Positions 34,901 through 47,587 of a stretch of 64,000 nucleotides of DNA are shown here, in pieces. The notes below the pieces were generated by a model. It was not told where the DNA came from. It saw only the letters and a program-made list of their open reading frames with translations, and did no database searches. Positions within the stretch are counted from its first letter, which is position 1; every line of letters begins with the position of its first letter. The DNA lies in NCBI GenBank assembly GCA_033065855.1, contig JAVXUO010000450.1, positions 1 to 64,000 on the forward strand. Reading direction: 5' to 3'. Origin of the DNA: Escallonia rubra (taxonomy: Eukaryota; Streptophyta; Magnoliopsida; Escalloniales; Escalloniaceae). The translations under genes were made by a program, and so were the position numbers.

Positions 34901-37900
34901 TGATCTTAGAAGTACCTACTTGGATAGCCCTTTTGAGGGAGGCATTGCCCTGTGGTGGGGCTATGGATGGGGTCGTTGCAATCATTCAATTATCCAAAAA
35001 GGCAAACACAAGCAGCACAGTGCACCCACCATTTCAATGTGCAGTGAAAAACAATTGAGAGCCTCACCATCTTTCCTGAATAGTTACATCAATTCGCCAG
35101 CACTGAACCCCTCCTCAAATTATCAGAAGTCAATCTGGCACCACGAGCCTTTGGTCCAACCAAAAAAGCCAGCATACCATCCAAAGTGCTCTTCCACGGA
35201 AAGTTGCAGCGACCCCTCAGAATAGCTTAGCATGACTGCCTTCAGAACAACTGATTACCATCAGTTTTCCAATGCAGATCTCCTTTGGAGTATCTTAACC
35301 ATATAATAAGGCCAGCAATGACAGGACTGAGTCACCTCCTCATCCTGGATATTGCTCTGAATGATACGTAACCAAACCCATATACCCTCCACCGCACTCC
35401 CATAATCTGAAACAAGAGCATCACGGTTGCTCACCCACAGAAAGCTCAAGGAATCTAGACTGAGATGAGGACTCGCCGAACCACGCATTTTTCCAAAATC
35501 ATAGACAGGCTCCGCCAACTATCACAAAGGATGCGTGCTTGGCTGCACCAGCAATGATCTTCCAAGAACCCCCACCATGATGTTCATGAGTAATTCTTAA
35601 TATCCAAGCCCATTTGAAACGAACCAAACCCCCCATCGATAAGTTCATCCAACAGCAAGAAAAAATTTATTATGCTTTCCTTGGTGCTATTGGTACTATT
35701 ATCTCTTGCTAAGTTGCCCGTCCAGAAGACGAAGCTACATAGCAGGAATGAAGCTCACTACCTCACGTAGTCGAAAATTGATGTGTATCAAATAGCATTT
35801 TTAGTCATTAGCACACAGTCTTTTTAAGGATGCTAGAATAGGAAAAGAGATGATGTTTAAAGTTTAAACCAATTTAGATAATTTCTTTAGAAAAGAAGGT
35901 AAATGGCCAGAACCAGCTGGACAACGAAATTAAAAGACAATATTCAATAAAGGTAAATAAGTGGTGAACTTTTAAAAATTGAACAAAAAGACCATTACAA
36001 TGTTAAAGGGTCATAAAATCAAAGAAAAAACTACAACCACTGTTATTACAAGAACAAGCTTCATTATTGTAAATGGAAAATGACTAAGAAGTATTTTGGC
36101 AACAAATGCTCACCAGATCTTAGATAGCCACCAAAATGCAAATTTTCCATTTTGGGTACCAACAGCACAGTCCTCTTATTTAAATACCATATCATAAAAA
36201 ATGTCACAATGTATCTGAAATTTGAAACGAAGGACTGTCACCATTAAAACTAGGTAAAGGTATAAGTATATGCTAGTCTTAACAATATAGTCTTCAGTAC
36301 CCAAAGCGGATAGTGCAGAATAACATACTGAGATACTACAGTGGAAATGGCTGCACCAGTTACACCCAAGCGGAAGAAATACATAAGAATGGGGAACAAA
36401 AACACAGCTGCCAAATTGCCAATTCCTGCACATTAACTGTCTAAATCAGCGCGCCAGCTGTTGTAATATTGAACACAAGGAAAAAAAGAAGCAAGGTGCA
36501 TTAACATGTCATGGATATATCAACAGGTCTTTTTGAGTCGAAAGTTTCCCTTCTCAGTGGATTCAGCAGGATGACATACCACAACTTTTTCCTTCCCCCA
36601 GTATTATATTGATAAGACAAATCTCCTTTCTTGGGAAATTTTACCAAATCAAGTTATTAAAACCAGCAAATATCCTGACGCCATTTTATACAACAAATGC
36701 AAATCATATGTTCTGCAACAGGCTATATTGGATGATACCACATTCTAGATACATTAATCTTAAGTAGCATCTAAGCCATTTGCGCAATGACTACTGGAAG
36801 AATGTAACCTCATGGAGAAAAAATCATCACTTCTAGTCAGCTAAAACTTAACCCTTTCTATAATCAGGAAGTGTAGTACTAGGTTGAAATCAAGCTATCC
36901 ACTTAAGCATCAACCTTTTTCGGTGCAGTAATACTTGACGATAATCTTTACGATCTAATCGTCTTTACTTGTGGTTTTGACACATCCAAAAGCGAAAGTA
37001 AAAGACAACCAACTGTAAGAAGAAGAGAATTAGAGTGACAACTATCCAGGAGTGTTAGGAAATTGATGAGCTGTACCGCGCCAAATTTAGGAATTTTGCA
37101 GGATGCTGGAATTCCATTCCAAAGGTTGCAAGATGATACATAGTACCAGCAAAAAAAAAAAAAAAGAAAGAAAAAAATCTCTCTACCATACACTTACCTA
37201 GACATAATACGGGTGTCTTTGTGTCCTTGAATCCACGGAAGATGCCTTGAATGGCCAGAGAAAGCACAACTGCTGGGGCTCCAATTGCTCTAAGTTGAAG
37301 AAATTTTTGAGCTGGAATGCGCATAGGTGAAGCCTGTTTAGAAATCAAGTTATACAAACAATCTTCCAGGATAAATAGCTGTTCGAAGAGACAAGAACAT
37401 ATCATATGGAGTCATGATCGACATTGCATTAGCTCCAGACATTAGCACTGGTAAGTAATACTTACTGTAGATAAACCCATCATGTTGAGAAACATTCCAG
37501 ATCCCAAGTATAATGCAGAAGCCTCAATTATACCAATACCAAGAGATAATACTAATGCAGTAGAGACTGAGGGCAGTTGCTTTCTTTCATCTGTTTTATT
37601 GAGGAGATTAAGTCAGTTAGTTCAGCATTTGTTTTAAGCATCAATTAATCAATTTCAAATTGGAAGTAACGCGCACATGCAATATATAGATGGTGTCCTA
37701 GTACACGAGACTCATGCCATTACGGGGTCTGGGGAGGTTAGGTATACGGTTTCTCTTCCTAGCAAATGTAAATCATTTATCTTGTATTATTAATTTCCTT
37801 CTCACTTAAATCAGATGGCATTCTCAAAAGGTAGAAGCCCTTTCAGCAGCAGCTCTAATTTTACCTGAAGTAGATTCCTCACTTGCATGCCTAGAGATGT

Positions 37901-39983
37901 CTTCAGCCACAAATGATGTTGCAACACTCAGGAGAGGAATGTTGAATACCTTTGATATTATGTTAAATATTGATATGGAAACACCGGCTGATGCCAACTC
38001 CAGGGAACCTTTCAGTAAAAACAAAGGTCGTCAAGCAGTGGAGTTGGTAAAATATGTTCCCTAGAGAAACATAGAAGGGGTGGGGGTGGGAAAGACATGA
38101 AATTTTGGTCTGGACCACACTTTTGACAACTGTAACAACGAGCAAAACCAGAAAAGTTGAAGATAAATAACTGTTTAAGTCACAAGGAGCTGTCAATTGC
38201 TTCATGGAATATTACTGACATAAGCTGTGGTCCAAGTTTACATGTTATAAAATGTCTGCATAGGTGATTGCTAAAATTAGTTCTGCTTTTCTCTCATTAA
38301 GGAAACTATGTTGCACAAATCTCTACAGAGACTTAATTTGCCATTGTGATATGCAACAAAAGTAAATTCAGTATTAACAATGTGGAAAATTTTCCGGACA
38401 GAGGAAAGAAAAGCTAGAAGACTTCCAAAACCGTATAACGCAGTAGCAATGACATAATGGAGACCAGTAACTATGTCAGATGTAATCATCTGGTTTTGCT
38501 AGAAGCCATCAGGAGTGAGCCTTCAGAAGAAAGAAAAAAAAATATCCACTTATTCGTACTTCAAAAGCAAATTGATTTGTAATGAAGGTCAAGGTCGTAC
38601 ATCAAACCACTAGAATAATCAGAAACTCCTCTATGAACTTTCAAGTTTTAACTAGTTCCACCTGAGTTATCAGATGCTGCTCAACTCTAAGCACATTCAT
38701 TTCAAATAAAGGCCAGCTGTGAAAGTAAGGAATCTATGTTTGCAGCAATAGGCCTAACACCGATCTACATGCATAAGAAAAGGAGTGGCGTGCTGTGCAT
38801 TAGGCATTTTACAAAAAGCAAATTGCAATTCTCAAAGGGGAAAACTTTATATGAAAAATTATTAGAGAAGTCAAAGAGCTTCTCAAAGTAAGTGCAGAAG
38901 ATCAGAAGAGAACACCAGATCATTTCATCCAAGGCAACCGACAACTTCTAAGATCAGATACAGGTAAAATCAGCGGTAAAATGTAAAGTGGGATTGTGAC
39001 AGTGAACAAAATGAAAACTTTATGTAACATGGCACTGAAAGGCTCTAGCAGGGGAATAAAGACTTACCTAGTTTCCCAATATAAGCAGTCTCCATTAGTT
39101 GTGCCAAGGGTTCAATTGCTTGCCCCGCAATAGCAGGTAAAGAAAGCATTAAAAGTTCAGTCTGGACACTTTGCGGGTGTGGTTGAACAGTAGAAGTTTC
39201 TGTCAACGCACTGAGAAGTAACAGAATAGAGTTTCAAAAAAAATGAAGAGGGCAATAAGCATACAGAGTCAAATTGCAGGACAAATACCCCCTCCAAACC
39301 AAGAAACAAGATGCCCTTGACTTAACTAATAAACCGAGAATAGTTTTCTGGCAGGGTTAGTCCTTTCCTCCAACAGTGAATGTAAAGAAGAATTTTACGA
39401 TAAGCTAAATATCTATAAACATAGAGTTCAATCAACACTAACTTATTTGAAATAGTTATACTGCTATCTTTCGAAGGTCTAAGGCGTCTTCTTTTCTAAG
39501 GATGGAGTAAGTATTGCTTAGGAGGTATCAAATTTCATGTTAACAAAAGCTTAGTATCCGAAGAAGAGAGACAGGACCCTTTAAAACACAAGTCCCTGAT
39601 AGCAAATAACTAATGTAACAAAATCGTGAATACAGCGGGTTAGTATAACAGGTATAAGCAAAATGAATGCTGGGTAAGCAATAGTCTTACATAATTCCTT
39701 CGCCAGAACCATTTATGAGTCTCTCTCTGGTCGAACCCAACCTTTCCTCCAAACTTGAAGTACCCACTTCGTAGCCCGAAGCATGCTGATCACTAACTAA
39801 CCCACAATTCCTAACAGCATTGTCGGATCTCAACCCCCTTCTGCGAATTTTCCCAAGAGAAATATTGCGAAAACCTCGAGTCAATGACTTGCCCAGAACA
39901 ACATTCTTAATTTCCTTGTTTTCAAGTTTTCTACCACTAATTCCACAAGTTGGAGCACCACCAGCAACCTTAGAAGCCTCCAT
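28942..39983 (-). CDS. DTX45: MATE efflux transporter, DTX45-like, plastid type
   Basis: My splice model joins 13 coding exons, all with GT..AG borders and consistent phase: 39691-39983, 39068-39210, 37865-38008, 37466-37590, 37198-37333, 36329-36425, 36114-36214, 32771-32934, 31902-31973, 31672-31788, 31498-31593, 31284-31405 and 28942-29005. They total 1674 bases, or 557 residues plus TGA, close to the roughly 560 of Arabidopsis DETOXIFICATION 45. The start MEASKVAGG (39983) is followed by a basic, Ser/Arg-rich leader of about 90 residues, as in plastid transit peptides. The first membrane segment region reads LLMLSLPAIAGQAIEPL, then METAYIGKLGSLELASAGVS, the usual MATE start of the DTX44/45 branch. 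Later segments include GIFRGFKDTKTP, the family signature in the first half, and AMAAHQICLQVWLSVSLLADAQ in the second. The end is KKGPWWFLVDIWKPEVS. MATE proteins are 12-helix cation- or proton-coupled exporters; the substrate here is unknown. No break was found. Confidence 0.93.
29610..30334. mobile_element. Miniature inverted-repeat element in last MATE intron
   Basis: The ends share CTATGTTACACGGACTC and, reversed, CTATGTTACATGGACTC, with further matching text such as GGATATGTGTCCA. Flanks repeat GCATGTT (29603-29609 and 30335-30341). That is seven bases, so it is either a hAT 8-mer with a mismatch or another family. No coding sequence. Confidence 0.65.
33556..34980 (+). mobile_element. 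TRIM array: LTR-internal-LTR-internal-LTR
   Basis: Three LTRs of 139 bases each (33556-33694, 33921-34059 and 34842-34980) begin TGTGACATCCCACATCGG-like and end CGTTACA. A primer site TGGTATCAGAGC, complementary to initiator tRNA-Met, follows LTR 2 (34062-34073), and a one-base variant follows LTR 1. A purine tract GGTGGGGAGAT precedes LTR 3. Outer flanks ATCAC and ATCAT approximate a 5-bp duplication. No coding capacity. Sharing of the middle LTR indicates tandem recombination between copies. Confidence 0.88.
34201..34743. mobile_element. hAT element inside the TRIM, 543 bp
   Basis: Starts TAGGGCTGCGACTT and ends AAGTTACACCCTTA, flanked by a perfect 8-bp duplication GGTATATC (34193-34200 and 34744-34751). 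The subterminal regions are rich in GGGTTGG/CCAACCC words; the centre (34355-34550) is a GCC/CCA-rich low-complexity tract, which explains the long frames there on both strands. Confidence 0.93.
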
Positions 39984-40600
39984 TTTCCAAACAATCAAAG
40001 AATTCTGCAAACACATACAGAATCAAGTGTCATTGACAAAAAAGTTACAGGCATGCTACTCCTAATATTATATAGTGCAACAATGTAGCCCTCTTCGCCA
40101 TTTCTTCCAATTTTTGCAGCAACCGAACAGAATTGAAGAAAGGAAAACATACATTGAAAAAACAACTACCTACCTCGACCCAGAAAGGAAAATTAATTTA
40201 AAATTCTAGTTCCTAGAAAACGAATACCGACAGCAATGTTGGCCTTTTACCCCTTTCTTTTTTCCTCCAGTTTTCTCATCAACCAAACAGAATTGAACAC
40301 CAAAATGTGGGAAATCTAAGACAGCATGAAGTAAAAGAAGACTACCTACGGCTTTCAATCGGAGAAAGACATCATATGCACCACATATTTGTGTCAATGT
40401 GTGTGGTTTGTGCAGTTATGCAAAAAGTGACAGTTGAGGGAGTGGAGTGAGAGAAAGGAGGGTAGTTGGAGAGATCGTGTGTCGGGTAGGTAGGGGGAGC
40501 AGTGTCCATCACTGATCAATTTTGGTGGGGCTGAAGTTTCCATTTTGGCTCCACCGGCGGTTAATCGGAAAAGGACCACGAGCTAATTCATCAAACGTAA
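39984..40600 (-). promoter_or_regulatory. MATE 5' leader and probable leader intron
   Basis: Just upstream of the start a strong acceptor (ATGTGTTTGCAG) places the 5' edge of the first coding exon at 40004, so the ATG further upstream in that frame (40016) is probably intronic. A donor-like AG|GTAGGT lies near 40170. The leader and promoter must lie beyond this; the exact transcription start cannot be seen. Confidence 0.4.
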
Positions 40601-42539
40601 GATTCAGCCTGTAAATATCCTTTAAATCATTGACATAGTTAACGTTTGAAAACTGAAAAAAATATTGATGTTTGGTTCACAATTTTTGTTTTTTTCTCCT
40701 TCAGTTTTATAAATCATTTTTCTAATTTGGGCTGTTTTTGAAAATTTCATTTTGAAGTTTTCAGTTTTTGGTTTTCAGTTTTAATATTTTATTTCAGATT
40801 CCACTTTCAAGCTTCACTAGAAGCAATTTGGAACCCATTTTTTTTTTTTTCATTTCATCATTCCTACTAGCTACCCCCCATCCCCAACCAACCCCCATCG
40901 CCACCGCACCGCTGCCACCGACCAGCGTCAACAACCCTGAGATCAAAATCAGCGCTTCCACCCCACCACCATAGCCACTCAATGCAGATCTGCTCCACCA
41001 TCGTAGATTTGCTCAATCCAACGCAGATCTGCTCCACCCAACAACCCGCAACTCACCTGCCTAACCATCGCCACCGCACCAGATAACAAAACCAATGCCA
41101 TCGACTCCAAGGATGTGACAAATGACCACACCAGCTCCGTCCACAATCGAGAAGCCTAGCTCCGTCTACGATCACAATTTTGATTATGGTATTGGCTGAC
41201 AGTTGTGTGATTTTGGTGGTGGTGTTGATTAGCAGTGGTACGATTTTGGTGATGGTGTTGACCAGTGGTGGTGGTTCGATTTTGGCGGTGGCGCTTGGCT
41301 GGAGGTTCTGTTGGAGAAGAAGAGAATTTGAGGAGAAATGAGAAAAAAGAAAGTAGAAAGAAAACTCAAAAACAAAAACTGCTTTTACAAAACATCTATC
41401 TGTATTTTCTCCACAAATAAAAAAAAACACAATTAGTTTTGATTTTTATTTTTTAGAAAATCAAAACTAAAAACTACAACTTTGCCAAACTGACCCATAA
41501 TCTAGAAGACTACTGGATCAAAGATGAAGGCCTTTTTTAACTTTCAACTATATCTTTGTGCATTTTATTTTTTCAACGACTCTTTTATATACTCGGCCGT
41601 CAATATTTTTAACTCTCTCAGTATCCATTTTCTTGAGAAACTCATTTTTTTTAACATATCTTTTATTATTTGTATCGACTAAAGTTACACATATTTTATT
41701 TTATCATACAAGCATCGCAATTGCTAGTTATTCTTAAAAGTCTTTGCACTTACGAAATATAGAAAAGTTGTTGTATAACTATAAGTATCCTAAGTTCTAA
41801 ATTATTCATCATTTTCTTTCTCTTGCACCCTCTTTTTGTCATTAAAAGTTTTTAATGACATTTTTCCGGATGACACTTGGCTTATCTTGTGGGGGGGGTG
41901 TCGGTGAAATTGAAGTGCAAATATCAACTCCCTAAGCATTATTGGGAGCAATCTTGGTAGAGACGGTGGGCACGGGACAATTATATTTCTTTCCAAATTA
42001 TAAAGTTGACCTACAAGTCGTTATCTCTTCATTTATTTATTTTCCTTTTCATTCTAATGTGTCGCTTGTTTTTTAATGAAGTGTATTGGCTTTATAAGTA
42101 GTACTTGTTTTTTGTGACACAAGTAAAGCAAGTGCAAGTGAGGATACAACTTTTTTGTCAAATTTAGAAGTCTTTTTTTTTTTTTTTTGGCAGTGTCACT
42201 TGATTAGTATGTTGCAGCAAAACAACCTCCATCCTAGATAATTTATCATAGTACAGTTAAATAGATAAATCATATAACAATATTGACTAGTTTTTAAAAG
42301 CACACGCGATTAAATTTTACTCTTTTTAGTTAGTTGGGTGTAAATCTTTTTTCCATGCACTCTCGGGTCTCTTTAAAGCATGCTCATTGCTACTTGCCAG
42401 ATTTTCAAAGAATCAATCTAATTGGAACACCAAAACCAAATGACATCAATTGCAGTTGGCCAATTCTATGCATAAGTAGTATAGATGAACAAAAGATAAA
42501 GTTTGGCTGCAATCCAGAGTAATAGTCAGAGGCCACAAC
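40601..42539. other. Gene-free stretch upstream of the MATE gene
   Basis: Contains a CCACC/GCC-rich block (40870-41300) flanked by AAAACTGAAAA- and TTTTGATTTTC-like tracts that may mark a decayed miniature element, then AT-rich DNA. No protein recognised. Confidence 0.4.
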
Positions 42540-44097
42540 TGTCACGACCCGAACCCACGTGTAGGCCCGCGAGCTTGGCACGTGACCGGCCGCAGACCCA
42601 GTAGACTCCAACCAAGGGCTCTGCTAGGCCTTACTCGCTAAAACAACATACAATCTGCAGCGGAATTTAAAACTTCTACAAACCTTAATTACATTTTCAT
42701 ATCTTTATTTGAATACAACACTCATGCTACAATTCCTCATAACTCTGATTTATCAATAACTAAAACTAAACCAACAATCTAAAAACTTAGCGACTTATTC
42801 TATGCAGTCTCCGGAGCTCCTCGCCATATTGTCCTTCTTATGCTCCTCAACATCACCTTACTTTCAACCTGAAATGATAAGTAAGGGATGAGCTTCCACA
42901 AGCTCAGTAAGTAACCAATGATTCAACCAGGTGGACCATGACATGCCAGAAAATAATTCACTTTAAATTATAGCAACATTTGAATCTGAAATAATAAAGT
43001 AATCATCCGGTAAATGAGATATAGTACATGAAACAAAACTGAGGTATAAAATTAATAGCACAAAATCTCAAGATAAACAGTTCCATCTCAACATCAGTTC
43101 AAACGATATGCTGCGGTCAGCGTACGAGCCCCCCTGACTAGGGCCCGAAATCCCTCCTACACCCGGGATAAAATTTGTGGACGCATGGGCGAACCACCAG
43201 CCATAGTACTATGCATCAACGTATGAGCCCCGTTGACCAGGGCCCGAAATCCAACTTTCCCCCGTGGATATAGGGCACAGCAATCGAGTAAACCAAAAAA
43301 CCCCTTTGGGTTCATCGAACAAAATCACTCATCAATTGATTCTCAACCATCCTCACCCGTTTCAATAATCATCAAAATATTCACAATAACGTCAATACAA
43401 AACATTTCAAATCTGAGTTCCATTTCAGTTTCTAGACAAAACATCGTTTATATGCTGGTCCGGTTTTTCTTTGACGAGAATAAAACACTAAAATTTTTTT
43501 GGTAATTTAAGCCAGAGCAGTTAAACGTACTTAAAACGGTCAATACTAATAGACAACATATTTTTAACAGTAGATAAACATATACGTTGCATATAAAAAT
43601 ACTAGTTGAATCAAGGGTCACTTACTTGTCGCTGACACATTTCCTCGATCCAAAATCTAGCTCGATGATCAGTTGTTACTTTTGACCAATAAAATCGTTA
43701 ATGCCATTACTTTCATCTCCATAGCCCCGACTTCATTATAACCGAAGGGTATCATTGATGAAAATGCAGAATTCCTGTCGAATATTTTCTCAAACAACTC
43801 AGACGCCGCATTCAACCGCAACCACACCTACACAATATACACACTTGCCTAAGCGCATGCAACACGTACACCTATCGGTGTGCGCACACAAACCACCCAG
43901 ATACCACAATCACACAGCCACACACACACACACCGGTCTTACACAATATCGTGTTGCCTAAATAGCAACAGCACGTGCACCTCAAACAACAGTGTCCCAC
44001 ATGCACCCCTATTACACCCATCATCCAACAACCACCACACCTACACACTTGCCTAATTACATGCACCGTACACCCACCGTTGCACACACAAACCACC

Positions 44098-45280
44098 TCT
44101 GAAGCACCGACACTTCAAAATGGGAGGACTATCGGGTCAGGTGCGCATCGGACACGGGTGCGCCTCGGGTGCGTGTCGGGTGCGTGTCGGGTGCGCACCC
44201 ATGATTTTCCATTAATTTTTTTATTTTCCGAAATTCGGGTGCGGCTCGGGTGCGGTTCGGGTGCGTATCCGACACTTCGGGGGCTGAAACATAATTTGTA
44301 GAAGATATTTCGGGGGTTGAAACATAAAACTTAAAAAATGTGGGGGGTGAAAACATAAAATAATTTAACTAACCAAATTAGGGCACACGACTCAGATAGA
44401 GAAAGAGAGATCGCAGCAGCCGCGACTTCCCTCGACACCGGCGATCTCCCTCGACGTCGGCAACCTCCCTCGACACCGGCGACGTCCCGCGACACCCATC
44501 GAACAGCCGCGACCACCCACGACCTCACCGAACAGCCGCGACCACCCACGACCTCACCGAACAGCCGCGACCACCGAAAACCATCGGGGGACCTCCGGCG
44601 ACTACCGAAAATCTGAGAGGAGACACTGGAGAGAAGAAGAAGGAGAAGAAGAAGGAAGAAGAAGAAGAAGAAGAAGAAGAAGGAGGAGGGGACTTCCGGC
44701 GACCCACTGCGTCGTCCCCCTACGCCGAGTCCCGGAGACCCACTGAGGCGAGCGCCGTGCGCCTTCTTCCAGAGAGTCGACCCGTCGATGTGTGAAGTTA
44801 TCTTCTTATGATTGATGTTATGTTATATTATTTACATATTATTAGTTTTGTTATATTATTTAAGGACCCCCAATGTTAAGTTATTACATAAATCAACCCC
44901 AGCATTTCATAGAAATAGAAGTGATACCACATAAAAGCTTTATTATGTTCAGTTTTACAATTTTAATATTTATAGAACAACCCATTAAACTTAACTAATT
45001 TGGTTGAAAGCTTTAAAATTTACAAAAGAACCCATTAAACTTAAAAACTCACTACTTTGTTTGGAATATTAATATATTTTCACATATATCAAACACATAT
45101 ATTATGATTATTAAGATTTAAATTGTTTAAAAATTAAATACTAAGTTTATATAATTAAAAAAATATTTATAAAATATGCCGACCCCGCCGCACCCGTATC
45201 CTAGAATTTTTAAAAATGCAGTATCCGCGTATCCGCACCCGTGTCGTATCCGCACCCGCACCCGAGTCCGTGCTTCTTAG
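44098..45280. mobile_element. Nested DNA element, 1183 bp, 9-bp duplication
   Basis: A perfect 9-bp repeat CAAACCACC (44089-44097 and 45281-45289) flanks ends that share GAAGCAC inverted. The left end carries repeated GGGTGCG(T/C)(G/A)TCG words and the right end the reverse type. Inside are a 32-bp unit with GAACAGCCGCGACCACC repeated about three times (44495-44575) and a GAA/GAAG tract (44634-44690). The family is uncertain: the duplication length suggests Mutator, the ends look less typical. Confidence 0.75.
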
Positions 45281-46699
45281 CAAACCACCCAAATGCTAGA
45301 ATACAGTCATACACATCCCAATCAGCACCTTTCGATTTCACGCCACAACCATCAATAATTGAACCTGACATATTGCCTCATCAATCAACACAGTCCTAAA
45401 TTCCATTCATCGTCGTCATATACACCAGTAACACTGCCATAGTTACTCCAGTCTAGCTAACATAAGCACTATAATTAAACCACCACTTCAACCACAATAA
45501 CGCAATCATACCACCGAACACCGTTTCATAGTCAATACCACCGAACACCCAACATACCAGCTACTAGCTTCCACAACCAATCTACCACTTCACGTGCCAC
45601 TTTCCAACAATTCACAACTAGTCCACCACCATTCTTGCTATTGCGCTACACCCAAAAACCAACTCTAAAGCACCCTCCACATTACGCACCCAAACAAATC
45701 ACAAGCTGTTACACACAAACACCTAATTTATCCCATTTCATTCACTGCCAACACTGCCGCTAAATCACTACCCTGCACAGCCAGCAAAATCACAACACCG
45801 CCATCAAACCCCGCTTTACTGTCAATATCATTCCCCAGTAGCGATGGCAAATCGGATGGCTAGTGGCCATGACTGGGCAATAGGATGGAATCCACGGTGG
45901 TGCAGCCTCTAGCCTTGCATATTTTCTTAGTGTGGAGGGGCTGAAGATCGACGACATGGCAAGACCGCGGTGGCGATCGAAGGTACAACAAAACCTGAAG
46001 TACCTCCGATCGTGATGGCTCCGGTAGTTATCAATGGTTCACGACTGGTTGTGGATCTGGTCGATGGGCGGCGATAGCACGGCTAGATGGCGGTGATGAA
46101 GGCGACGGGCCGTGCGTTTGGCGGAGATGCCCACCGGAGCTGCTTGGCGGTGGCGGTTGGTCAGTGGACGGAGGGAGAGCCGATGACTGGCCCATGGTAA
46201 TCGTCTCAACTGTTGGTTGATCGCAAGCCGTTCTTTGGGAAATTTTTGCGGCGCCTTAAACGGCAGTTCCAATGGCCTTTGATCGTCGGTTGGAGAGGGA
46301 GACTCAGGGACTGGTCGGTGGTTAGTCCTGTGCGGTGGTGGCAGCGTCGCAATGGCTGCGGCGTGGTGGTCATGGAGGCTCGGTGAAAGGGGCCCTGGAG
46401 TTGCTCGCCGACGGTGGGACTGCCAACCGAAGTAGCGGCGATTGGTGAAGGCGTTGAGCCGGAGCTGCTCTCCGGTGACTGCGATGTGGCCAGAAGTGGA
46501 TGCCCCGGCCAGTAAAGACGCCGCCTGCTCTAGGGCCGGCTGTCTTATTCTTTTTCTTTCTTCTCACCTCCCTTTCTCTTTTCTTTTCTTTTCTTTTCTC
46601 TTTTCTATCTATTCTTTTTTTTTCTTTTCTTTTTCTCCTTTATTAAAATAACTGAACTGAGAGATCAAATATTTATGAAATCAACCCTAATTTAATTAT

Positions 46700-47388
46700 A
46701 GGCAAATCCAATCTGTGCGTCACCACAGGCGTGATGCCTGTGGTGCGCACCAAAACGGCACCGTTTGCCATCAAAAATTAGAAACCCATTCTCTGTCTGA
46801 CTTTCTCCATTCTCTTCGTCTTCTACCTCCATTCCTGCTTCCATCTTCTTCAGTTTTTATCCATGCCTCACCAGCCATTACCAATCTATCCATTGTTATT
46901 AAGTAATATTTTCCATTTAATCTCGTATTCTCTCCCCCAGTCCTTTCAAGATCCCTATAACAGGTCAATTGAGACATTATTCCACTGTCTTATTATGGTG
47001 AAAGCAAATCAAAGTTTGATTGTGTGGGTAAATCTAACAAGAAATTAAAGACCCATCTTGGTTCATTCTATGTCTAAAGAAAGGAAAATGAAGAACTACC
47101 TAGATGTGCAGAATTGGGTCACCAGTTTGCATTCTCACAGGTAAGATGATAAACGTAAGAATTGTTAATATGGTTGTGGAAGCGTGTAGCAGTGATGGTG
47201 AGCGGCAAGAAGGGGCAGGGACTTGTGTCTTTGTCTAGAAAGAGGTAGGTGAGAAGGAAGAGAAGGAAGAGAAAGCAGCGAGATAGAAGAAATGAGTTTT
47301 ATGGCAATGGATTTTTATTCAAAGCTGTGTAGTTTCTACACGCACCACAGGCATGATGCCTGTGGTGACGCATAGATTCGATTTGCCC
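46700..47388. mobile_element. Mutator-like element with hairpin-forming ends, 689 bp
   Basis: Inverted repeats of about 45 bases begin AGGCAAATCCAATCTGTGCG and, reversed, GGGCAAATCGAATCTATGCG. Both ends contain the palindrome CACCACAGGC..GCCTGTGGTG. A perfect 9-bp duplication TTTAATTAT (46691-46699 and 47389-47397) flanks it. No transposase. Confidence 0.9.
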
Positions 47389-47587
47389 TTTAATTATAGC
47401 TTCTCAAATTGCCAAATAACCTTCATTCATTTCTCTGTTGCACCTGCGTCATAAACTACAACTTATGATTGTTATAAGTTGTCGCTAAAGACCAAATACT
47501 ATTGGTCAAAAATCGTTGCCAAAAACCTTATAACTAATAAGATAGGATTTACCATAAACCAGACATAAGGTCGGGGTATTACAACAA

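Larger units (their letters stand above)
33290..35650 (-). pseudogene. LINE reverse-transcriptase C-terminal remnant in MATE intron
   Basis: Minus-strand fragments resemble the zinc-knuckle (zf-RVT) end of plant L1 polyproteins: FWKNAWFGES, VLSLLALLYG, and after the TRIM insertion PICLLWFMWRERNKRCFEE. Several stops and frame changes show decay. It is split by the TRIM array at 33556-34980 and lies in the intron between MATE exons 7 and 8, in the same direction as the gene. Confidence 0.72.
42540..47583 (+). mobile_element. Solo LTR, family A copy 2, with nested insertions
   Basis: Begins TGTCACGACCCGAACCCACG and ends GGTCGGGGTATTACA. The 5-bp duplication is ACAAC: 42535-42539 on the left, and ACAA (47584-47587) plus C (51077) on the right, the right copy being split by a later insertion. 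It shares blocks with the LTR at 15992 (for example 43108-43280). Without the two nested elements at 44098 and 46700 it is about 3.15 kb. No gag-pol sequence. Confidence 0.8.

Noticed and set aside
35261..35518. 85-codon minus frame as an extra MATE exon
   Set aside because: It matches the zf-RVT end of a LINE, and the flanking MATE exons join in phase without it.
38277..38489. 70-codon minus frame in the MATE intron with hydrophobic residues
   Set aside because: It lies between exons 39068-39210 and 37865-38008, whose phases join directly and give the expected family sequence; nothing is missing there.
43861..44096. Cys/Val/Gly-rich minus frame resembling a small secreted peptide
   Set aside because: It comes from an ACAC/CCACC-rich tract within the solo LTR and has no signal peptide pattern or splice context.
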